This document shows, in pieces, positions 47,448 to 55,606 of a stretch of DNA of 64,000 nt (position 1 is the first letter of the stretch; each line of letters starts with the position of its first letter). A program made the position numbers and the translations under genes. The notes under the pieces are model-generated. The model was not told where the DNA came from, did not search any database, and saw nothing but the letters and a program-made list of their open reading frames with translations. The DNA is taken from positions 39,254 through 103,253 of the forward strand of contig JAIXOU010000030.1 in assembly GCA_027486585.1 (NCBI GenBank). The letters are read 5' to 3'. Source of the DNA: Verrucomicrobiaceae bacterium. Lineage in GTDB: Bacteria > Verrucomicrobiota > Verrucomicrobiia > Verrucomicrobiales > Verrucomicrobiaceae.

Positions 47448-48818
47448 ATGCCCAAAATCCTTTCTGACGACGAGATGATCCCAGTCTTTGAAACCGTGGC
47501 TGGATTTTCTGAGCCTGCATCCATTGAGGAAATCAACAGTTGCCTCCCTCTGGCGATGCCGCGGCGCACACTGCAAAGGCGACTCGCTGCATTGGTGGAT
47601 CAGGGAAAGCTGACGGCACTGGGAGATCGTGGAGGCAGGCGATATGAAATCAAAGCGCCTGATGCCGAAATTCCAGCGACTTCCTCAAGCGGTGAGATTC
47701 AACTGAGCAAGGCAGCTCAAGCGATTCGTGAACAGGTCACGCGACCTCTTTCTGCTCGCAGACCTGTGGGTTATCGTTCGGAGTTTCTGACAGCGTACCG
47801 CCCTAATGTGTCGGCTTACTTGAGTGTGAAACTGCGTATGAAGCTCCAGGAAATAGGTCGCACCTCAGACACGCCGTCGCCTGCTGGCACTTATCTCCGC
47901 AAGGTCATGGACCGCTTGCTGATCGATCTGTCGTGGAACTCCAGTCGCCTAGAGGGTAACACCTATTCTCTACTGGAAACACAACGCCTGCTCGAAATGG
48001 GTGAGAGCGCGAGTGGCCGGAAAGCAGAGGAAACCCAGATGTTGCTCAATCACAAGGCAGCCATCGAGCTTCTGGCACAGCAATCCGAGGATGTTGGATT
48101 CAACCGATACACCATTTGCAACCTGCACGCATTGCTCTCTGACAATCTTCTGCCTGACCCATCTGCCGGAGGGCGACTGCGTGGACATTCGGTGAGCATC
48201 GGACGCTCAGTGTTTCACCCGCTTGAAGTGCCGCAACTCATTGAACAACGCTTTAATGAGCTACTGACCAAGGCTGAAGCGATTGAAGATGCCTTTGAGC
48301 AATCCTTCTTTGTTATGGTGCATCTGCCATATTTGCAGCCCTTTGAAGACGTGAACAAACGCGTGTCCCGTCTGGCTGCCAATATTCCATTGGTGAGGCA
48401 CAACCTCAGTCCGCTATCCTTTGTGGATGTGCCACAGCCAGACTATGTGAACGCCATCTTAGGTGTCTATGAACTTAACCAAGTGGAGTATCTGCGGGAC
48501 GTTTTTGTCTGGGCTTACGAGCGCTCCTGTGCTCGCTACTCCGCGATTCGCCAGTCGCTGGGTGAACCCGATCCTTTCCGCCTTCGCTATCGCCTGCCCT
48601 TGATGGACGTCATCGGTGATGTGGTTCGTGGCGTCATGGATAAGAAGACTGCGGTGAGCTTTCTATCTCATCGCGTACCCGAACTCGTGCCAGTTGAGGA
48701 TCAAGCCAAGTTTATCGTGATGGCGGAGAGTGAACTGGCAAGTCTGCACGATGCAAACTTTGCCCGTTTTCGTATCCGACCCTCAGAGTTCGATCAATGG
48801 AAAAAGTCTTGGAAGTAA
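47448..48818 (+). CDS. Fic family protein with N-terminal winged-helix-like region
   Basis: VHLPYLQPFEDVNKRVSRLAANIPL (HPFxDGN/KR-like Fic motif); N-terminal PRRTLQRRLAALVDQGKLTALGDRGGRRYEI. Confidence 0.85.
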   Translation: MPKILSDDEMIPVFETVAGFSEPASIEEINSCLPLAMPRRTLQRRLAALVDQGKLTALGDRGGRRYEIKAPDAEIPATSSSGEIQLSKAAQAIREQVTRPLSARRPVGYRSEFLTAYRPNVSAYLSVKLRMKLQEIGRTSDTPSPAGTYLRKVMDRLLIDLSWNSSRLEGNTYSLLETQRLLEMGESASGRKAEETQMLLNHKAAIELLAQQSEDVGFNRYTICNLHALLSDNLLPDPSAGGRLRGHSVSIGRSVFHPLEVPQLIEQRFNELLTKAEAIEDAFEQSFFVMVHLPYLQPFEDVNKRVSRLAANIPLVRHNLSPLSFVDVPQPDYVNAILGVYELNQVEYLRDVFVWAYERSCARYSAIRQSLGEPDPFRLRYRLPLMDVIGDVVRGVMDKKTAVSFLSHRVPELVPVEDQAKFIVMAESELASLHDANFARFRIRPSEFDQWKKSWK

Positions 48819-48824
48819 TCGAGT

Positions 48825-51800
48825 TCACTTCACCCTCATCACGCCGCGCATGATGACCCAGTGACCGGGGAAGGTGCAGATGTAGGGGTAGTCGCCGGGT
48901 TTGGTCGGAGCGGTGAAGCGCAGGGTTTCAGCGGTGTTTGGATTGAGCAGCTTGGTGTGGTGCAGGATCTTGTCGGTGACGGGAATGAAGTCCTTTTTGA
49001 TGCCGTCGGGATCCTTGGCCATTTCGTTGCCAGCGAGGCCGATTTCTTCAACGCTGCCTGGTAGGCAAATGGCAAGATTGTGCGCGGTGGCGTCGGGGTT
49101 ATTGAAGACGAGGCTCACGGGTTGACCGGCCTTCACGCTGAACTCCGTTTTGTCGAAGAGCATGCGCTCACGCACGCAGTTGATGGTGATTTTGGCGACG
49201 CCTGGTTGCTTGTCGAAGTCGGTTTCCTGCACGGTCTTTTTCTTTTCGCCAAAGCCGGGCTTGTAGCTCTTGGCGAAAGTCTCGAAGAAAGCGGCAACCT
49301 TTGAATTGCCTTCGCTCTTCCAGTGACGTGACAATGCCTCGCTGCCGAGCGCGGTGCGGATGGCATAGCGCAAATGGTCGCCCATGGGCTTGTCGATGGT
49401 GCCCACAATGGCATCGAGCGCGGGCTTCGTGCCCAAGTAGCTCGCGGCGATGACAGCTTGCAGACGCACAAGTTGGTTGTCGTCATTGGCGCGCTTGGTC
49501 AGTTGTTCGATGGCATCTGGAAGGGCACTATGGCGAAGTTGTTGCGTCGCCGCTGCACGAGCGAGGTGATCATCGCAGTTAAGCACTTGAATAAGCAAGT
49601 CGGTGTTCTGGCTGCTGATCGTGCGGTAGGTCCAAAGCGCTTCGACTTGATGATGACGATAGCGTTTGTCCTTTGGATCGAGTTTGGCCACCCAGGCATC
49701 CAGCGCTGTTTTGACTTCGTTCGCATCTCGCTCATGGAGTTCACGCTTGGCTTGGTAACGCCAGCGGTAGTGCGGGCTTTTGAGCAGATCGAGCAGAGCA
49801 GGGATGGGTGCTCCGGCGATGACGGGCGGCTCGGCGAGTGTGGCTCCCTTTGGCACGATGCGCCAGATGCGGCCGCTGGTGCGGAGACGGCGGGGATCGC
49901 GCAGGGAATATTGAGCATGGCCTTTGATGGGGTTGTACCAATCGCAGATGTAGAAGTCGCCGCGTGGGCCGACTTTCACATCGGTGGGGATGAAGCTCAG
50001 GTTGGTCGAGAAGATGAGGTCACCGATTTTCGTCTCTTCGAAGTGATCATCCTTCTCGATCCACTGATGCATTTCGATGTTATTCGTCGGCTTGTAGCGC
50101 GCTTTGATGAAGCCGCCCTGCAACTCCTGCGGGTAGAAGTCGAAATCGACAAATTCTTGGCCGCAGGTGCCGGAATAGGCAGGCATTTTGCCAGCGCCCG
50201 GATGTTGCTCGGGGTAGGGGGGATTCGTGGCGTGGAAGGCATCTGCAAAGATCGGATGACTGGCGACGTGATGGCCCCAATCATCAAAAGTCACCCCCCA
50301 AGGGTTCGTGCTCGGGTAGCTGCCGAAAACCGTCAGCTTCTGGGTGTCGGTGCGTAGGCGAAACCAGCCTGAGTTGTCCATACGAACGGGACCGTAGGCC
50401 GTCTCGACTTGGGAATGTAGAAAAATGGCATCACGGAAGATCAAATCGCCATCCGGTGTCCAAACAAAATCATGCAAGGCATGGTGCGAATCCTCGGTGC
50501 CGAAGCCGGTGAAGACCTGCCTGCGGAAGTCCGCTTTGCCATTGCCGTCCGTGTCTTTGAGGAAGGTCAAATGCGGCTCATCAGAGACATAGATGCCGCC
50601 ATCTCCAAACTCAAACGCGAGCGGAATGTGCAGTCCGTCCGCCCACACTTTGCAGGTGTCTGCGCGACCATCATTGTTAGTGTCTTCGAGGACGAGCAGG
50701 CGATCCGCAGGCTCCTGACCAGGATAGAGATGCGGATAAGCCTGCGAGGTGCTCACCCACATGCGTCCTTTCGTGTCAAAGCGTATCTGGATCGGATTGG
50801 CGATCTCCGGGAACTGCTCCTCACTGGCGAACAGATTCACTTCAAAGCGGGGATCGACCTTGAAGGCCGCCAGTTCATTCGCAGGCGTCATCCATTCGTT
50901 CGCGCCTTTGCTTTCCTTTGTCGCTGGCATCTCTGGCACATTACTGTCGTCCACCTTGATGTCTTTGCCGTTTGCGAGGCTCCAGATGCGCTGGTCGCGA
51001 TTGCTCACCATCACATCAAAGCTGCGCATGGCCGGTAGGAAGTCGAGATAGCCGTAGTCCTTGTTGCGGTCGCCCGTGTAGTAGAAGCCGTTCAGCGGCC
51101 GGTAACGCTGGAAAAACTGCTTGTTCTTGTCCGCGATGGCGGCACGCAGTTCCGGCGACGTCTCGGGCGCACTGACTTCAAAGGTCGCACGATACAGAGC
51201 TTCACCTAAAGCCGCATAGCCTGCGTCTTCGAGATGCACGCCATTATAAGTGAGTCCTTTCATCGCGGGCAACATAGGTTCGAACACATTGGCAAAACCA
51301 ACCTTCTCTGCTGCGGCCACTTCGCCCATCGCCTTTGTGTAGGCGGCGATGCGTGCATTGTTCATCGTTGCCGCAGGCACGCCTTTGACGTCCTCGTTGG
51401 CCGTGGGCGATACCAGCACAATGCGTGGTCCTGTTTGGCCATTGTAGGCATGGGTTTTTAGTTCCTGAATGAATGCCGTGACCCGTTGCTTGAACTCTGG
51501 TAGCTTCTCCATGCCACCGAACGATTCATTGAATCCAAACGCCGCGAAAATCACATCTGCCTCCTGCGCGGCGAGGTGCTGGTTCAGGGTGCCGAAGTTC
51601 TCTGGCCTCGGCATTAGGTCCACCTCATCTGCAGCCCAGGCCAGCGTGCGAATCACGAGTCCGAGATCTGCATGACCCTTTTGCAGCATCGCCTCGAAAT
51701 ACGGAAACTGCACCCCGCGATCAAACAGCGTGTTGCCGATGAACACAACGTGATCGCCTTTCTTCAATGCCAGCGGTAACTTCGTCTCCACCGCCGCCAT

Positions 51801-51992
51801 CACGGCTGGCAAAGGCAGTGTCTTCTCCGCAAAGTAGAACTTGGCCAGTTCGGGATCTTCAGGCGGCAAGGGCTTACCACTGGGCTTGTTCTTTGCGTCT
51901 TCCGGGTTCACTGCCATGGCTGGATTTGCCTTCTGAGCCAAGGCTGTGGCAAGGGGAAGGACTGCGAGCGTGAATAGAATGGAGCGGATCAT
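48825..51992 (-). CDS. SGNH-like + membrane-bound dehydrogenase/PVC-type beta-propeller + HEAT-like + C-terminal cupredoxin (azurin/plastocyanin-like) domain protein
   Basis: FEVNLFASEEQFPEIANPIQIRFDTKGRMWVSTSQAYPHL; C-terminal ATAHNLAICLPG...YPYICTFPGHWVIMRGVMRV; start refined to 51992. Confidence 0.8.
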   Translation of the reverse strand: MIRSILFTLAVLPLATALAQKANPAMAVNPEDAKNKPSGKPLPPEDPELAKFYFAEKTLPLPAVMAAVETKLPLALKKGDHVVFIGNTLFDRGVQFPYFEAMLQKGHADLGLVIRTLAWAADEVDLMPRPENFGTLNQHLAAQEADVIFAAFGFNESFGGMEKLPEFKQRVTAFIQELKTHAYNGQTGPRIVLVSPTANEDVKGVPAATMNNARIAAYTKAMGEVAAAEKVGFANVFEPMLPAMKGLTYNGVHLEDAGYAALGEALYRATFEVSAPETSPELRAAIADKNKQFFQRYRPLNGFYYTGDRNKDYGYLDFLPAMRSFDVMVSNRDQRIWSLANGKDIKVDDSNVPEMPATKESKGANEWMTPANELAAFKVDPRFEVNLFASEEQFPEIANPIQIRFDTKGRMWVSTSQAYPHLYPGQEPADRLLVLEDTNNDGRADTCKVWADGLHIPLAFEFGDGGIYVSDEPHLTFLKDTDGNGKADFRRQVFTGFGTEDSHHALHDFVWTPDGDLIFRDAIFLHSQVETAYGPVRMDNSGWFRLRTDTQKLTVFGSYPSTNPWGVTFDDWGHHVASHPIFADAFHATNPPYPEQHPGAGKMPAYSGTCGQEFVDFDFYPQELQGGFIKARYKPTNNIEMHQWIEKDDHFEETKIGDLIFSTNLSFIPTDVKVGPRGDFYICDWYNPIKGHAQYSLRDPRRLRTSGRIWRIVPKGATLAEPPVIAGAPIPALLDLLKSPHYRWRYQAKRELHERDANEVKTALDAWVAKLDPKDKRYRHHQVEALWTYRTISSQNTDLLIQVLNCDDHLARAAATQQLRHSALPDAIEQLTKRANDDNQLVRLQAVIAASYLGTKPALDAIVGTIDKPMGDHLRYAIRTALGSEALSRHWKSEGNSKVAAFFETFAKSYKPGFGEKKKTVQETDFDKQPGVAKITINCVRERMLFDKTEFSVKAGQPVSLVFNNPDATAHNLAICLPGSVEEIGLAGNEMAKDPDGIKKDFIPVTDKILHHTKLLNPNTAETLRFTAPTKPGDYPYICTFPGHWVIMRGVMRVK

Positions 51993-52003
51993 GGCGGGTG
52001 GAA

Positions 52004-52294
52004 TCAAACGCTGAATGTGCGTCGAGTTATCCCGCAACGAATCAATAAACCGGACAGTCTTTGATTCGGCCGATCTATTGATTCCTGGTGTGAAGGCTCG
52101 CCGCGCTGGAGTCGGCGGATGAGTTCTTTGACCTCATGGGGCTTCCGAATCTCGAGGAAACTCACTTCGATGCTTGCATTTGCCGCAGAGGAGGCATCGA
52201 GAGTGCCATTTCCGAGGATGTCCCAGGTAAAATTAGCGTACCACTTCGATTGCTCCCTGTAGGCTGACTTAAAAGCTTGCTCCTTATCGGCCAC
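52004..52294 (-). CDS. hypothetical protein
   Basis: 96 aa ORF, non-coding alternative not excluded. Confidence 0.3.
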   Translation of the reverse strand: MADKEQAFKSAYREQSKWYANFTWDILGNGTLDASSAANASIEVSFLEIRKPHEVKELIRRLQRGEPSHQESIDRPNQRLSGLLIRCGITRRTFSV

Positions 52295-52335
52295 TGCCTA
52301 TGTGATGGTTGTGTTTAAATCACTCTTTTTTCTGA

Positions 52336-54114
52336 ATGCCTGAAGCTCCTGCCACCAAAAAAATATGGGATCGAACCGCTTGGAAAGATGCGGCCTTTTT
52401 TCTTCGCTATCTAAAGCCCCATTACAACGTTTTTATACCAGCGTTGATCGCTCTCGCTGTCACGGCTGTTTTGTCGATCTGCTTCGTTTATGTTTTATCT
52501 GACTTGGCGGGTAAAGGTCTAAGTGGAACAAACGGGCCTGGATGGATGACGGAAGTTCAATTTAAAATTTGGATCTTAGTGGCCATCGTCAGCGGTCAGG
52601 CGATCATTGCTTTTTTCCGCATCATGCTGTTTGCCAAGGCTGCTGAAAGGGCGCTGGCCATGTTGAGAATGGAGATCTACAGTCGCCTGATTCGTTTGCC
52701 GATGAGTACTTTAAATAGGCACCGTGTGGGCGAGCTCGGTTCACGCCTGGCCAATGATGTGGAGTCGATGAGAGAGACCTTGGTGATGACGATCCCCATG
52801 CTGATTCGTCATAGTGTCATGCTGATCGGCTCTCTGATCCTCATCCTACAGATCTCGGTTAAATTGGCCCTGATCATGGTCGGCACCATTCCTGTCGCGA
52901 TTGTTTTGATTGCTATTTTTGGCGCTAGAATTCGTAAACTAGTGCGAAAAACACAGGACCACTTGGCTGCATCTCAGGTCATTGTGGAAGAGAGTCTGCA
53001 AAGCATCATCAGTGTGAAGGCCTTTGCCAATGAAGGGCATGAGATTGCGCGCTACAACGGCACACTTACGGACTTTCTGAAAATGGCAATTCGGGCTGCA
53101 GCACCCCGTGCAGCCTTCATCGCTTTCATCATCTTTTCTTTCAGCTTGGCCCTGATTGTGGTGCTTTGGTCGGCATTGCGGATGCTGGAGGCTGGGGAGC
53201 TAAAGGCGGCTTCGCTTTTGAGCTTTGCAGGCATGGGTGGTCTGATGGCGGCCTCGTTCGCCCAGTTTTCCGAGCTGATCACGCAATTGCAAAAAACCCT
53301 GGGTGCTACAGATCGCGTGCGTGAGATCCTCAGCGAGCCCATTGAGCCTGAAGTTGCCCAGATTGAGATGCGTCGTTTCAAAGGCGAGATCGACATGGAA
53401 AACATTGGTTTCTCTTATCCAAGCCGACCTGAGGCATCTGTCCTGCGTGAATTTTCACTGAAAGCCAAGGCGGGTCAGCGCATCGCCCTCGTGGGGCCGA
53501 GTGGCTCAGGTAAAACCACAACCGTTTCTTTGCTTTATCGATTTTATGAACCAACGACGGGTGAGATCCGCATTGACGGTCAACCTACTCGCGACATGCC
53601 TCTGCCTTTGCTGAGGAGAAATCTGGCTCTTGTTCCCCAGGAGGTTCTTCTCTTTGGCGGCAGCATCCGAGAAAACATCGCCTACGGGAAGCCCGAGGCG
53701 ACAGAGGCCGAAATCGTGGCTGCGGCTCAGCAAGCCAATGCGCATCTTTTTATCGAAACACTGCCCGAAGGCTACAATACCCTTGTGGGTGAGCGGGGTA
53801 CGCAGCTTTCGGGTGGTCAGCGCCAGCGTATCGCCATCGCGCGGGCAATCCTAGCAGATCCGGCCATTTTAATCCTGGATGAGGCCACGAGCAGCCTAGA
53901 TGCTGAAAGTGAGCGGTTGGTGCAGGATGCGCTGGATAAGCTCATGGAAAACCGCACGAGTATCATCATTGCCCATCGTCTCTCCACGGTGCGTCGCTGC
54001 GATCAGATCCTTGTTTTATCAGGAGGTACCATTGTCGAGCGTGGGACTCATGACGAACTGCTGGGCAAGGAAGGCAGCCTTTATGGCACCTTGGCGCGTT
54101 TACAGTTGGAATAA
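52336..54114 (+). CDS. ABC transporter, fused permease/ATPase (MsbA/ABCB-like)
   Basis: Walker A VGPSGSGKTT, LSGGQRQRIAIARAIL, ILDEATSSLDAESE. Confidence 0.95.
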   Translation: MPEAPATKKIWDRTAWKDAAFFLRYLKPHYNVFIPALIALAVTAVLSICFVYVLSDLAGKGLSGTNGPGWMTEVQFKIWILVAIVSGQAIIAFFRIMLFAKAAERALAMLRMEIYSRLIRLPMSTLNRHRVGELGSRLANDVESMRETLVMTIPMLIRHSVMLIGSLILILQISVKLALIMVGTIPVAIVLIAIFGARIRKLVRKTQDHLAASQVIVEESLQSIISVKAFANEGHEIARYNGTLTDFLKMAIRAAAPRAAFIAFIIFSFSLALIVVLWSALRMLEAGELKAASLLSFAGMGGLMAASFAQFSELITQLQKTLGATDRVREILSEPIEPEVAQIEMRRFKGEIDMENIGFSYPSRPEASVLREFSLKAKAGQRIALVGPSGSGKTTTVSLLYRFYEPTTGEIRIDGQPTRDMPLPLLRRNLALVPQEVLLFGGSIRENIAYGKPEATEAEIVAAAQQANAHLFIETLPEGYNTLVGERGTQLSGGQRQRIAIARAILADPAILILDEATSSLDAESERLVQDALDKLMENRTSIIIAHRLSTVRRCDQILVLSGGTIVERGTHDELLGKEGSLYGTLARLQLE

Positions 54115-54161
54115 AATTCATCAAGCTACGTCTTATTCATGTCACAGACAAACACACCCCT

Positions 54162-54581
54162 ATGAAAAAACTCATCACCCTCCTTGCCGCCGCCATCATG
54201 CTGCCAGCTTTTGCTAGCGACTTCCCCTCCGGCAGTCCTAAATTTGGCACTAACTATGAGACTGCCCTAGCTACGGCTAAAAAAGAAGGCAAACCCATCA
54301 TTCTCGTCTTTTCTGCTACCTGGTGCCCGCCTTGCCAGAGCATGAAAAAGGCTGTCTATCCCAGTGCTGAAGTTAAACCCCTGCATGACAAGTTTGTCTG
54401 GGCTTACCTCGACGTTGATGACACAGAAAACGCTAAGGCTGCCAGCAAATATGGTGTCGAAGGTATTCCTCACGTTCAGTTCCTGAGCAGTGAAGGAAAA
54501 AACATTGATAAAGTGGTCGGCGGGCTGCCTCCTGCCGAATTTGCAGCGACTCTGAGTAAAGTGCTAAAAGAGGCCAAATAA
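54162..54581 (+). CDS. secreted thioredoxin-like protein
   Basis: signal peptide; FSATWCPPCQSMKKAVYP active site. Confidence 0.92.
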   Translation: MKKLITLLAAAIMLPAFASDFPSGSPKFGTNYETALATAKKEGKPIILVFSATWCPPCQSMKKAVYPSAEVKPLHDKFVWAYLDVDDTENAKAASKYGVEGIPHVQFLSSEGKNIDKVVGGLPPAEFAATLSKVLKEAK

Positions 54582-54605
54582 TCCGATTTCACCTCAATTA
54601 ACTAG

Positions 54606-54634
54606 CGGCTGTGAGATTTTCTCACAGCCGTTTT
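54606..54634 (+). terminator. Rho-independent terminator
   Basis: CGGCTGTGAGA-TTT-TCTCACAGCCG followed by TTTTCTTT. Confidence 0.85.
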
Positions 54635-54643
54635 CTTTGCTAG

Positions 54644-55555
54644 TCATGCACTCGCCAAGGCGGTGCCGCGATTGAGGAGGTCGAGGAAGCGTTGCTCGAA
54701 GGGTTCCTCGCTGCCGCATTGCATGAAGTCGATGCGGTGGCCTGCACACTCTCGGGATAGTTCGTCGCAAAAGGCGTCGAAGGCGTCGGTGTAACGCTGC
54801 ACGTCTTTGCGGGTCAGCCAGAAACGGCGGCGTTCGCCCGTCTCAACTTCATCCAGTTCGACCTCGCCTTCCAGTAGCGGTTGGCGCTCTTCGGGGTGCA
54901 GGATTTGCAGGAAATGACACTCGCCTGGCCAAGTGGCAGCCAGTTTGACGGATTCGCGAGCAGTAGAGACATCGCGACCAAAGAAGTCGGAGATGACAAA
55001 GATGACGCCATAGCGCTGACGGGTCGGATGAAAGTCGGCAAAGCTACGGGTTAGATCTGTCAGGCCTCCGAACTTTAACTTCGTGGCAGCTTGGATGATT
55101 TTTTCAATGTTCCCCTGACCCCGCAGTGGTGGTAGCTCCTGATGCACGGTATCTCCAAGGCTGTAAAGGCTGACACGTTGATGCGCGGCAAGTCCTAGAT
55201 AGGCCAGTGCGACGGCGAAGCGCAGAGCTTGTTTCCGCTTATCGTCATGAGGAGCAGACATGGAGCCACTGGTATCGATGAGGATGTGCAGATTCAGCTC
55301 CTGCGTCTCTTCATAGAGGCGAACAAACAGTTTGTCTAAACGTGCATAGAGTCGCCAGTCGATAGCGCGGTAGTCTTCTCTCGGCGTGTAGTGGCGGTAA
55401 TCCTTGAACTCACGGGTGAAGCCTGTGGCGGGGGTGGACTGTGAACCCCGGCGTGTCAGTGCACGGCGCTTTCTCAGCCTCACGGCCAAAGAACGCAGCC
55501 TGTCGAGAAAGGCTGCGTCAAAGAGATCTTCGCGTGCGAGGGGAGAGTCCATCAA
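54644..55555 (-). CDS. DUF58 domain-containing protein
   Basis: GFTREFKDYRHYTPREDYRAIDWRLYARLDKLFVRLYEETQELNLHILIDTSGSM. Confidence 0.93.
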   Translation of the reverse strand: MMDSPLAREDLFDAAFLDRLRSLAVRLRKRRALTRRGSQSTPATGFTREFKDYRHYTPREDYRAIDWRLYARLDKLFVRLYEETQELNLHILIDTSGSMSAPHDDKRKQALRFAVALAYLGLAAHQRVSLYSLGDTVHQELPPLRGQGNIEKIIQAATKLKFGGLTDLTRSFADFHPTRQRYGVIFVISDFFGRDVSTARESVKLAATWPGECHFLQILHPEERQPLLEGEVELDEVETGERRRFWLTRKDVQRYTDAFDAFCDELSRECAGHRIDFMQCGSEEPFEQRFLDLLNRGTALASA

Positions 55556-55606
55556 CGCTGCAAGGATGGAAGGGCAAGCGTAGGATGCAACAGTGGACCT
55601 GACCTA

